From contig JAFZLF010000024.1 of the NCBI GenBank assembly GCA_017551625.1, forward strand, positions 21,492 to 85,491: a DNA stretch of 64,000 nt. The letters are read 5' to 3'. This stretch comes from Clostridiales bacterium (GTDB lineage: Bacteria; Bacillota; Clostridia; Saccharofermentanales; Saccharofermentanaceae). Below the pieces are notes generated by a model. That model searched no databases. It was not told the DNA's origin and worked only from the letters and a program-made list of their open reading frames with translations. The position numbers and the translations under genes were made by a program. Below are positions 7,719 to 16,271 of the stretch, piece after piece (the first letter of the stretch is position 1; each line of letters starts with the position of its first letter).

Positions 7719-9251
7719 ATGAGCAGCAACCCGGTAGAGTTTGATTCACTGCAAACTAAGGATAGAGTCTATCTGGCGATCGACCTGAAGTCGTTCTATG
7801 CCTCTGTCGAGTGTGCGGAGCGTGGACTCGATCCTTTGGATACCAATCTTGTCGTAGCGGATCAGAGCCGCACGGAGAAGACGATCTGTCTTGCTGTTTC
7901 TCCGAGCCTGAAGAGTTATGGGATTCCCGGTCGTGCCAGATTATTCGAAGTTGTGGAACGTGTCAACGAGGTCAACCAGGAACGTAAGTGGAAGAATAAT
8001 GGATGTGCTTTTTCGGGAAAGACTTATCTGGATTCCGAATTGAAGAGGGATCCTTCTCTGGAACTCGATTATGTGATCGCTACCCCACAGATGTCTCACT
8101 ATATGCAGGTGAGCGCGAAGATCTTCGGCATCTACCTTAAGTATGTCGCACCGGAAGATATCTTCGCATACTCGATCGACGAAGTTTTTATCGATGCGAC
8201 ACAGTATCTGTCGCTTTATAAGGTCGATGCACATCAGTTTGCGAGGATGCTTATCAATGATGTTCTGAAAGAGACAGGTATCACGGCGACAGCCGGAATC
8301 GGCACGAATATGTATCTATGTAAAGTCGCGATGGATATCGTGGCCAAGCATATCCCGGCAGATGAAGACGGAGTAAGAATCGCATCGATTAACGAAGAAG
8401 AGTATAAGCGCGATCTGTGGGATCATCGCCCGCTTACTGATTTCTGGCGGGTAGGAAGAGGAACAGCCGGGAAACTCGAGAAATTCGGTGTCTATACGAT
8501 GGGCGATATCGCTCTGATGTCTGCGGATAGAAAAAGTGTCGGGATACTGTATAAGCTTTTCGGGAAGAATACCGAGCTTCTGATCGATCATGCATGGGGG
8601 ATCGAGCCGACTACGATGGCAGACGTGAAAGCCTATAAGCCGGCGAACAACAGCATCAGTACCGGACAGGTCCTCCAGCACGCGACGAACTACGAGCATA
8701 CGCGTTTGATCGTGTGGGAGATGGCAGATACACTGGCGATGGATCTGGTGGCGAAGGGCCTTCTTACCAATCAGCTGGTGCTGACGATCGGCTACGATAA
8801 GGAAAGTCTCTCGGGTGGATCGTATCAGGGAGAAGTAGTGATAGATTATTATGGCCGTGCGGTCCCGAAGCATGCACATGGTTCGATCCGACTGGATTCG
8901 CATACTTCATCCGGTAAGAAGATCACGGAAGCATGTATGGAACTGTTTGACAGGATCTACGATCCGAAGCTGTTTTCAAGAAGGATCGGGATCGCGGCCT
9001 GCGATGTGATACGAAAGGAAGAAATGTCCGGACGAACTACTTATCAGCAGATGAGCCTCTTTGAACTTCTTGCGGACAAAGAGAAAGAAGCAGAGGAGAA
9101 TGAGAAACTTGAGAAGGAAAAGACACTGGCCGAGACGATGGTCGGACTGAAGAACAAGTTCGGGAAAAACGCAGTTATCAAGGCGAAGAACTTAAGTGAG
9201 GGGGGAACGGCGATCCAGCGTAACGAGCAGATCGGCGGACACAAGGCATGA
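7719..9251 (+). CDS. Y-family DNA polymerase (UmuC/DinB-like, SOS-induced)
   Basis: A 510-residue translesion polymerase. The catalytic palm carries DLKSFYASVE (about residues 22-31, metal-binding Asp) and YSIDEVFID (about 150-158). The helix-hairpin-helix region and little finger follow, and the C-terminus contains a QMSLFE-like segment (near 445) resembling a beta-clamp binding motif. The frame is open from 7665, but that lies upstream of the promoter; ATG 7719 follows GGAGAG. The length and the YolD-like gene downstream match the UvrX/YqjW (UmuC-like) group rather than housekeeping DinB. A LexA box controls it. The gene overlaps its partner by four bases. Confidence 0.92.
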   Translation: MSSNPVEFDSLQTKDRVYLAIDLKSFYASVECAERGLDPLDTNLVVADQSRTEKTICLAVSPSLKSYGIPGRARLFEVVERVNEVNQERKWKNNGCAFSGKTYLDSELKRDPSLELDYVIATPQMSHYMQVSAKIFGIYLKYVAPEDIFAYSIDEVFIDATQYLSLYKVDAHQFARMLINDVLKETGITATAGIGTNMYLCKVAMDIVAKHIPADEDGVRIASINEEEYKRDLWDHRPLTDFWRVGRGTAGKLEKFGVYTMGDIALMSADRKSVGILYKLFGKNTELLIDHAWGIEPTTMADVKAYKPANNSISTGQVLQHATNYEHTRLIVWEMADTLAMDLVAKGLLTNQLVLTIGYDKESLSGGSYQGEVVIDYYGRAVPKHAHGSIRLDSHTSSGKKITEACMELFDRIYDPKLFSRRIGIAACDVIRKEEMSGRTTYQQMSLFELLADKEKEAEENEKLEKEKTLAETMVGLKNKFGKNAVIKAKNLSEGGTAIQRNEQIGGHKA

Positions 9252-9655
9252 GAGATAAGTATGAGACGATAAGAGGTTTGACTCGTCCACAGTATCCGGA
9301 TCTTCCACCTATGCCGGTAAAGGATAGAGCAGCACAGTTTTCTCCCTTTGCCGCCGTAGTCGGATATGACGATGCCGTTCTGGAAACGGCTCGGCTTACG
9401 GATGACCGCGTCGAACTTCACGGGGATGCAGCGGATGAACTCGATCTCGCACTTGGAAAACTTCGGGAAAGGATCTCAGAACGACCGACTGTAAAGATCA
9501 CTTATTTCATCCCGGATGGTAAGAAGGCCGGAGGGAAATATGTCGAGAAAACAGGTGTGGTCAGAAGGATCGATGAGGTCGCAGGTATACTTGTTTTCCA
9601 GGATGGAGAGAAAATCCCGGTTTCCGAATTACGAAACATCCGTTTCGTAGAGTAA
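9248..9655 (+). CDS. YolD-like protein
   Basis: A 135-residue protein with the family hallmark RAAQFSPFAAVVGYDDAV near residues 27-44 and a C-terminal beta-rich part (ITYF, GVVRRIDEVAGILVFQDGEKIPVSELRNI). YolD-like proteins are small partners encoded beside UmuC-type Y-family polymerases and are thought to help recruit or regulate them. The ATGA overlap with the polymerase gene implies co-translation and the same SOS control. Confidence 0.85.
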   Translation: MRDKYETIRGLTRPQYPDLPPMPVKDRAAQFSPFAAVVGYDDAVLETARLTDDRVELHGDAADELDLALGKLRERISERPTVKITYFIPDGKKAGGKYVEKTGVVRRIDEVAGILVFQDGEKIPVSELRNIRFVE

Positions 9656-9685
9656 AGAAGATTTGTGTTTTGCTACGATAGATAA

Positions 9686-9714
9686 TTGCATGCGTTTTGC
9701 CGAACCCGTATAAT
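9686..9714 (+). promoter_or_regulatory. Promoter of the surface protein gene
   Basis: TTGCAT 9686-9691 and TATAAT 9709-9714 with a 17-base spacer, 89 bases before the chosen start. No terminator is seen between the YolD-like gene and this promoter. Confidence 0.75.
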
Positions 9715-9802
9715 GTAATTGTTTCCTGCAAGTTATTGCAGATCGGGGTTGTTCAGGGATGGATGGGGATGCGTCCCACGTATGTGGAAAGGACGTGTTT
9801 TT

Positions 9803-11881
9803 ATGTTTGTTTCTCGAGGTAAAAGAAGAGTTGTTTGCTTGGCCGTTGCGTTGTCACTTGTATCCGGTACATGGATACCGATACTGGCGGATGGAGAAGA
9901 TGATGATCAAAATATCGTAAAGCGGGCAACGTATGGCGGGAATCCTGTTGTGTTTGGTGATATTGATACTTCAAATAGTGGTGAAACAGGTCTGGAAATA
10001 GTCGCAGAACCTGACGACAATTTTATAGTTTCCGTAGGAAGTATCAATGCGGGCGATGAGACAGGAATATTCATGTCGAATAGCGGAGGAACTGTTGATC
10101 TTACTGTGAAGGGAAATATCACAGCCTGCGATGCCTTATTTTTTGCAGAAGGAATGGATCTTAATGGGCGGAATTATGTTGGTGTTTATGATGCAAACAT
10201 CAAGGCCGGTATTACCGGAAATATCGTGGCGTCCGGGGGAGCTTTGTTGCTGGATTCGTATGGTAAATCTGTTACGGATGTATCGGTAACCGGAAATATC
10301 TCTGCGGTGGATGAGGCAGTTAATGCGGCTACTTTTGGTACAAGCTCCGGCAAGGTCGTGATAAATGGGTCTGTAACTTCGGAGTGTGATGCTTTGTACA
10401 TAGGTGCAAATGAAAATAGTTCTCATGTTGTTTCGGTGGCTGGAGATGTGTCTGGTGGGGAATGTGGCGTGTTTGCGTGGTCAAGAGTGTCAGGCGAAAC
10501 GGATGTTTCTGTAATTGGCACAGTAGCAGGTAACGACTCAGGGATTCATGCAGAGGCAGCAAATAATGGTACAACAATCGTCAGAGTCAATGGTGATGTG
10601 ACCAGTGATGAATCCGGTATCTCTGCAAAATCAAGTTATGGAGGAAGCGTGAAGGTCCTTGTCGAGGGGGATCTTACCGGTGATAGTTATGGCCTGGTTG
10701 CGAAAAGTATTGATGGAGAATCCGCTGCGGATATTCTGGTTACCGGTACCTTGACAGCCGGACGTCCTGTCCGGATCGAACCGAAAGATCTTGCGGTCGA
10801 GAGTAATGTCTGCCTTACTGCATGGAGAATCGTCCCAAAGAATGATGATGGTATCATAGCCGGTCGGGGCACGGAAACCGGAGACTGGGATCAGGACGAA
10901 GATTTTGAAAAGGCGATCGGTTACATCATCCGTTACGAACAGCCGGAAGAACATGGTACATTCTCCGCTGTGGATGCAGATGGGAATATTCTTGATACGA
11001 GTCATGGCTTTGATGTCGCCAATGAGGGAGATACGATCCTGATCGCTCCGGATCTGGATGAAGGATATGAGATCGTAGCCGCATATAACGGTATAGATGA
11101 GAAGACTCCTCTTTCAGTCGATGAAGACGGAAACTTTTATCTTGTGGTTCCGAGAGGCGGTGGTGTGTATCTGTCGGTAGATGTTGATCAGATCAACTGT
11201 AAGGTTCAGTTTGTGGATGGGGATGAGAACGTTCTTCAGGAAAAAGAACTCAAGTACGGTGAGACTCCGACCTACACAGGTCCTGAACCGACTAAGAAAG
11301 AGACAGAAGGATACACCTACGAGTTTGATGGTTGGGATTCGGAATTTGAGCCGGTAACCGGTGATGTGACCTATACGGCGCAGTTTGTCGAGATTGCGAA
11401 GACCTTTACACTGTCATTTGATCTGAACGGCGGTGCACTTGACGGTAAGTCCGGAAAGATCGAAGTCCAGGCCGACTATGGTTCCACGATCAAGCTTCCG
11501 GCCGCGCCGACAAGGGATGGATATAAGTTCCTTTGTTGGAAAGGCTCTCAGTATGATGCTTCTGCGGAATATGTCGTGCAGGGTGACCATACATTTACGG
11601 CAGAGTGGGAAGAAGTGAAGCCGGAAGAGAAACCGGAAACGGAAATAAATACACCTGCGCCTGCAGAAGCTCCGGTAAACGATACAAAAGATACTCCGAG
11701 CCCGAAGCAAGAAGAAACGCCAACGCCGATTCCGACTGCGACACCGGCAAATGCGAAGCCGAAGACCGGTGATTCCGTAAGCGGGTTTGAATGGCTGGGA
11801 AAAAGTGTTTTGGTTTTAGGATTGGCGGTGACCGCATTTGTGGCCGTCAGAAATATCCGTAGAAAAGAAGAGAAATTCTGA
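9803..11881 (+). CDS. Secreted surface protein with beta-helix-like repeats, InlB-type repeats and a sortase-like tail
   Basis: A 692-residue exported protein. Residues 1-30 form a signal peptide. Residues about 75-325 contain around ten copies of a 24-25 residue repeat of the pattern V-x-V-x-G-x-[IV]-[TS]-x-x-[DE]-x-[AG]-[IL], expected to stack into a beta-solenoid. Residues 465-530 and 534-604 resemble InlB B-type repeats (FDGW and LNGG...GYKFLCW). A Pro/Thr/Glu linker (605-651) leads to KPKTG at 652-656, a hydrophobic segment (665-682) and a basic end, the order of an LPXTG wall anchor with Lys in place of Leu. ATG 9803 follows AAGGA; the frame is open to 9719. Ligand unknown. Confidence 0.8.
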   Translation: MFVSRGKRRVVCLAVALSLVSGTWIPILADGEDDDQNIVKRATYGGNPVVFGDIDTSNSGETGLEIVAEPDDNFIVSVGSINAGDETGIFMSNSGGTVDLTVKGNITACDALFFAEGMDLNGRNYVGVYDANIKAGITGNIVASGGALLLDSYGKSVTDVSVTGNISAVDEAVNAATFGTSSGKVVINGSVTSECDALYIGANENSSHVVSVAGDVSGGECGVFAWSRVSGETDVSVIGTVAGNDSGIHAEAANNGTTIVRVNGDVTSDESGISAKSSYGGSVKVLVEGDLTGDSYGLVAKSIDGESAADILVTGTLTAGRPVRIEPKDLAVESNVCLTAWRIVPKNDDGIIAGRGTETGDWDQDEDFEKAIGYIIRYEQPEEHGTFSAVDADGNILDTSHGFDVANEGDTILIAPDLDEGYEIVAAYNGIDEKTPLSVDEDGNFYLVVPRGGGVYLSVDVDQINCKVQFVDGDENVLQEKELKYGETPTYTGPEPTKKETEGYTYEFDGWDSEFEPVTGDVTYTAQFVEIAKTFTLSFDLNGGALDGKSGKIEVQADYGSTIKLPAAPTRDGYKFLCWKGSQYDASAEYVVQGDHTFTAEWEEVKPEEKPETEINTPAPAEAPVNDTKDTPSPKQEETPTPIPTATPANAKPKTGDSVSGFEWLGKSVLVLGLAVTAFVAVRNIRRKEEKF

Positions 11882-11914
11882 TCCCGGTCCGCATTCTATC
11901 CTAGTTTGAAAAAG

Positions 11915-11948
11915 AAGAAGCCTCGGAGTGACCGGGGCTTCTTTGTTT
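11915..11948. terminator. Bidirectional terminator between surface protein and NERD-TIR genes
   Basis: Arms 11915-11926 and 11932-11943 (AAGAAGCCTCGG and CCGGGGCTTCTT) form a 12-bp stem. T-rich sequence follows on the plus strand and A-rich sequence precedes it, so it can stop both convergent transcripts. The arms are almost identical to the terminator at 7581. Confidence 0.85.
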
Positions 11949-11963
11949 GATGTGTCGAGGTAA

Positions 11964-12986
11964 TCAGTCCTGAGGTAATGCCTTGATCGTTTCGACGATC
12001 TCGTCCATGATCTTTGCGTCGAGCTTCGGCATGATCCGGTACTGATACTCTTGAAGGTTTTCCTTAAAGTAGTCGTTGATCTCGCAATCTTCGATCCACA
12101 GAGGGAGGATCGGTTTGCCAAGTGTTCTGGCTGTTTCGAATTCGTATAAAACTTCCGAACTGATCTGCGAGGCGGAGGAGAGAAGGATCAGAAATGCATC
12201 TGAATCCTCGATGGCCTTCGTTTCTTTGTCCTTGTAGAATGTTCCGATCGGTATGTCATCTGTTGCGTGCCAGACGAAAACGCCCTTGCTCTCGATGTCC
12301 TGCGTGATTTCTTTGGCATAGATCGCGTTGAGGCTGCTGTGACTGAGGAAGAGCATCGGCGGACGGCTCGGGCGATCCGGCTCCTTCATGCCTGTCTCCC
12401 AGAAACGGAAGATGTTATAGGCCATCTGATCGGTAAGGTCGCAAAACAGCCGCGGATCGATCGTGGAAGGCTCGTTTTTGTCGAGGAGCCTCTTCTCGCG
12501 GATACGGCACTCGTGCATCTTCTGAAGGAAAGTGAAGGAATCCTTCAGATGATCACAAAATAGAAAAGTCTCTCCGGGATAGAGTGTGGTAAGCTGCCGG
12601 TTCAGTTCCGGATCGCTGTTGATCCGGGGGAAACACTGGATATCGTAGATGTTAGGAAGGAGATTGAACTTCAATCTCAGATGGCGGAGGACGGCGAACT
12701 TCAGCGCGTCCAGTTTCTCGGGCCGGTACGGCTTCGTACGATCTTCCATATCGTGAATCAGGATCTGGTCATCCGAAACGGAGATCTTCCTGGCTCCCTT
12801 GATCTCGAATACATACACGCCCATGTGGGGGATAAAGAGGATCGCGTCGCAGTCTCTCGGTCCCTGGATCGTCTCGATCGTGGTAGAGAACAGGGCATAG
12901 ATATAGTCCGGAAGCTGCTCCATGACAAACTTATATATCGCGCGTTCACTGCTCGTGCGAGGCTTGGATCCGATCAGTCTGGCCAT
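11964..12986 (-). CDS. NERD nuclease-TIR fusion protein, candidate antiphage effector
   Basis: A 340-residue soluble protein with two recognisable modules. Residues about 10-125 are a NERD domain of the restriction-endonuclease fold: D47 followed by VYVFEIKG gives the D...E61-x-K63 active-site pattern. Residues about 211-300 are a TIR domain, beginning MLFLSHSS, continuing with SKGVFVWHATDDIPIG and DSDAFLILLS, and carrying E282 at the position of the catalytic Glu of NAD-cleaving TIRs (the usual preceding Trp is replaced). The start follows GGAGG. It is a lone minus-strand gene between unrelated genes. TIR and NERD domains occur in bacterial immunity, so abortive infection by NAD loss or DNA cleavage is a reasonable inference. 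Confidence 0.82.
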   Translation of the reverse strand: MARLIGSKPRTSSERAIYKFVMEQLPDYIYALFSTTIETIQGPRDCDAILFIPHMGVYVFEIKGARKISVSDDQILIHDMEDRTKPYRPEKLDALKFAVLRHLRLKFNLLPNIYDIQCFPRINSDPELNRQLTTLYPGETFLFCDHLKDSFTFLQKMHECRIREKRLLDKNEPSTIDPRLFCDLTDQMAYNIFRFWETGMKEPDRPSRPPMLFLSHSSLNAIYAKEITQDIESKGVFVWHATDDIPIGTFYKDKETKAIEDSDAFLILLSSASQISSEVLYEFETARTLGKPILPLWIEDCEINDYFKENLQEYQYRIMPKLDAKIMDEIVETIKALPQD

Positions 12987-13129
12987 ATTCTTTCCTCCGA
13001 TGTGAAATCCGGTTTCAGCTGCCTGATATTATTCTATCATGGAAAAGAGGAGAAAAATCAAGAAAACAATTCGCGTGATGGGCGTCCTGGCGGATTTATA
13101 AAGAAAGAGTAAAACAATCTGTTTGTCGC

Positions 13130-13159
13130 TTGACGGGAAAATACACTCTCTAATACTAT
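13130..13159 (+). promoter_or_regulatory. Promoter of the ABC transporter gene
   Basis: TTGACG 13130-13135 and TACTAT 13154-13159 with an 18-base spacer (TAATAC at 13151 is an alternative with 15). The leader to the start at 13205 is about 40 bases. Confidence 0.55.
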
Positions 13160-13204
13160 GGTTCTCGGAAAAAAGAATCACACGTTTTTAGAGAGGACAT
13201 CACG

Positions 13205-15934
13205 ATGCTTCAGATCAAGAGTATATCCAAGGAATACATCACCGGCGATCTCCATCAGACCGCGCTTGACAAGGTCAGCCTGAATCTGAGGGATAACGAG
13301 TTTGTCGCCATACTGGGACCGAGCGGATCGGGAAAGACGACACTTCTTAATATCATCGGAGGACTGGACCGGTACGACAGCGGTGATCTGGTCATCAACG
13401 GCATCTCCACAAAAAAGTATAAGGACAGAGACTGGGATTCCTATAGGAATCATACGATCGGTTTCGTGTTTCAGAGCTATAACCTGATCCCGCACCAGTC
13501 GATCCTCGCGAATGTCGAACTTGCGCTGACGATCTCGGGCGTATCCAGAAGCGAGAGGAAAAGAAGAGCGAAGGAAGCGCTTGCGAAAGTCGGCCTCGGG
13601 GATCAGCTCCATAAGCGGCCGAACCAGATGTCCGGCGGACAGATGCAGCGTGTCGCGATCGCTCGTGCGCTCGTCAACGATCCGAAGATCCTTCTGGCCG
13701 ATGAACCGACCGGCGCACTTGACACCGAGACGAGCCTTCAGGTCATGGAACTTCTGAAGGAAGTGGCGAAGGACAGGCTGGTCGTGATGGTCACGCATAA
13801 CCCGGAACTGGCGGAGACATACGCGACACGAATCGTCAAACTCCGCGACGGAAAGATCATATCGGACTCGGATGCTTGGGACGTGGATGAAGAGAAACTG
13901 GAGGCGCCACAGCATAAGAATATGGGCAAAGCGTCGATGTCATTTCTGACGGCGCTGTCCTTAAGCTTCAATAACCTTCGTACGAAAAAGGGAAGAACCA
14001 TACTGACCGCATTTGCCGGGTCGATCGGCATCATCGGGATCGCGCTGATCCTGTCACTCAGTAACGGCGTGAATAATTATATCGAGAAGATCCAGAAGGA
14101 TACCATGACGTCGTATCCGATCCAGATCGAGGCGCGGGCGATGGATCTTGCGTCTGTTATTTCTATGGATATGGATACCGGCGGACGGCGATCGGATCTC
14201 GACCATGATCTGGATGCCATGTACGTGGACAATTCATCGTTTGAGCAGGCATCGACCATTTCTATGAGTGTCAAGCGTAATAACCTCACCGAATTTAAGA
14301 AATACCTCGACGATCCGCAAAGTGAGATTCATAAGTATGTGGGAGAAAACGGGATCAGTTATTCTTACTATGTGCCGTTTACCGTGTATTCCTATGATCC
14401 GGATGGAGAACTGATCAACCTTGATGGCAGTAATCTCCGGGAAGAGCAGAATCGCCGGTCGGGAGGAGACGGTCTTATGTCCGGTCTGATGAATTCTCCT
14501 TCGATCGAGAATATGAGTGAACTGATGACGGGCTCGGACGGATCTCTGGTCAGTCCGACGATCAAGGACAACTATGAGCTGCTCTATGGGGAATGGCCGG
14601 ACGCTTATGATGAGATCGTACTGGTCATGGATCCGAACAACGAGGTCAGTGCCATGGTACTGTATGAGATGGGTATTCTGCCGAGACAGGAATATCGGGA
14701 TATCCTGAAGAAACTTCAGAAATCGGAAGATATCTCTTTCGAGAGCAGAAAGATCGATTATTCGGAGATACTTGCTCACACGTATTACCTCATCCCGGCC
14801 TGTGACTCCTATGTAAAGCAGGAAAGTGGTTTCTACAAAGAAGTGTCGGAAGGGGATAAGGAATTTGTGTCGATCCTTGAAAAGGCGATCCCACTGAAGA
14901 TCACGGGCGTGATCCGTTTAAAAGACGGTGCGGACTTTGAGCCGATCGGTGAGGCGATCGGATATACGCGTGAACTTACCGAGTATCTGATTAACTATGC
15001 GCAGAAGAGCGAACTAGTATCTGACCAGTTTGCTTCTCCGGACAACAGCGTCATCAACGGCGCGAAGTTCTCTCCATCAGATGACGAAGGAAAAATCGAA
15101 GATGCGAGAAACTGGCTGTCGAAGCTGTCTGTCAAGGAGAAGGCGGACTTTTTCAGAAGTCTCATGGATATGTACTCGACAGGAAGTCCGGACGAGCAGT
15201 CCCAGATGCTGGACATGACGGACAACGAAATGGCTGCTCTTCTGGACAGTTTCCTTCTCGAATCGGAAGAAGATGCCGATCAGCAGTTGCTCATGATCTA
15301 TGATGAGTATATCTCTGTCGGAACATTTGAGGAGAACATGACAAGCTTCGGTTTCGTCGATCGGGAAACGCCGAGCTCGATCAATATCTATGCGGACAGT
15401 TTCGAAGATAAAGAAGGAATCACGGACTGCATCGACAAGTACAACGAGACGGCGACGGAAGAAGATGCGATCCTCTATACAGACTATATCGGACTTCTCA
15501 TGTCCTCCGTGACCACGATCGTGAATGTGATATCGTACGTGCTGATCGCTTTTGTTGCAGTATCTCTGGTCGTCTCATCGATCATGATCGGCATCATCAC
15601 CTATATCTCTGTGCTCGAGAGAACAAAGGAGATCGGTATCCTTCGCGCCATCGGCGCATCGAAGAGAAACATCTCGCAGGTGTTCAATGCGGAGACTTTT
15701 ATCATCGGTCTTCTGTCCGGCCTTCTGGGCATCGGTATCACGCTGCTGCTGCTGATACCGGGAAACATGATCATCCACGCGGTGGTCGATGTCTCGGATG
15801 TCAGCGCCCAGCTTCCTGTGGCCGGAGCAATCGTGCTCATCGTTCTCAGTATTGTGCTTACGCTGATCGGTGGCTTTATCCCGTCGAAAAAAGCGGCGAA
15901 GAAGGATCCGGTCGCTGCACTTCGTACTGAGTGA
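13205..15934 (+). CDS. MacB-type ABC transporter, ATPase and permease fused
   Basis: A 909-residue half-transporter with the ATPase first: Walker [10 protein letters not shown] (about residues 38-46), Q-loop region FVFQSYNL, signature [10 protein letters not shown] (about 141-150), Walker [13 protein letters not shown] (about 160-171) and H-loop THN. A linker leads to the first membrane helix (about 260-285), a very large extracytoplasmic domain (about 290-760) and three closing helices of FtsX type (about 775-900) with the [11 protein letters not shown] coupling motif. This is the MacB mechanotransmission layout for lipoproteins, peptides or antibiotics. No periplasmic-type adaptor or two-component system is adjacent. 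The start follows GAGAGGAC. Confidence 0.93.
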   Translation: MLQIKSISKEYITGDLHQTALDKVSLNLRDNEFVAILGPSGSGKTTLLNIIGGLDRYDSGDLVINGISTKKYKDRDWDSYRNHTIGFVFQSYNLIPHQSILANVELALTISGVSRSERKRRAKEALAKVGLGDQLHKRPNQMSGGQMQRVAIARALVNDPKILLADEPTGALDTETSLQVMELLKEVAKDRLVVMVTHNPELAETYATRIVKLRDGKIISDSDAWDVDEEKLEAPQHKNMGKASMSFLTALSLSFNNLRTKKGRTILTAFAGSIGIIGIALILSLSNGVNNYIEKIQKDTMTSYPIQIEARAMDLASVISMDMDTGGRRSDLDHDLDAMYVDNSSFEQASTISMSVKRNNLTEFKKYLDDPQSEIHKYVGENGISYSYYVPFTVYSYDPDGELINLDGSNLREEQNRRSGGDGLMSGLMNSPSIENMSELMTGSDGSLVSPTIKDNYELLYGEWPDAYDEIVLVMDPNNEVSAMVLYEMGILPRQEYRDILKKLQKSEDISFESRKIDYSEILAHTYYLIPACDSYVKQESGFYKEVSEGDKEFVSILEKAIPLKITGVIRLKDGADFEPIGEAIGYTRELTEYLINYAQKSELVSDQFASPDNSVINGAKFSPSDDEGKIEDARNWLSKLSVKEKADFFRSLMDMYSTGSPDEQSQMLDMTDNEMAALLDSFLLESEEDADQQLLMIYDEYISVGTFEENMTSFGFVDRETPSSINIYADSFEDKEGITDCIDKYNETATEEDAILYTDYIGLLMSSVTTIVNVISYVLIAFVAVSLVVSSIMIGIITYISVLERTKEIGILRAIGASKRNISQVFNAETFIIGLLSGLLGIGITLLLLIPGNMIIHAVVDVSDVSAQLPVAGAIVLIVLSIVLTLIGGFIPSKKAAKKDPVAALRTE

Positions 15935-15989
15935 GAATAGGATCCTCCGGGATCGATTCCAACGAAGAGAAAAGCAAATAACGAATAAG

Positions 15990-16028
15990 AGAGAGGCTGT
16001 TTCGTGCGATACGACGGCTTCTCTTTTT
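15990..16028 (+). terminator. Terminator after the ABC transporter gene
   Basis: Arms 15990-16005 and 16011-16024 pair over about 13 bases with G-T pairs and a small bulge, followed by a T run at 16022-16028. Confidence 0.75.
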
Positions 16029-16271
16029 GTCTGTGTCAGAAACGTAACATAAGAGATGGAAAATTTCACTTTTTTGTTCTGAGTTCAAATGGATGAAGTA
16101 GCTTTGAGAATCAAAAGGTTCGAAAATCAGCCTAAAACGGATTTGATATATTGTTTCAAATGGTTTACCGATATTACAATTGTGTCACATTTGTTTCCAA
16201 CGGTTTTTTGTTGCGATATAATTACAATGAAATAGCGTGTGGGTGGAAAACTGGACGCACGGGAGGACATT
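16029..16271. other. AT-rich leader region of the NlpC/P60 gene
   Basis: Together with the terminator this makes the 337-base gap 15935-16271. It holds a TATAAT at 16217-16222 with only a weak -35 (TTTCCA at 16194, 17-base spacer), an inverted repeat (TTTGATATATTGTTTCAAA at 16142-16160) and the palindrome ACAATTGT near 16176. These may be operator sites, but no known consensus is matched. No gene was seen. Confidence 0.4.
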
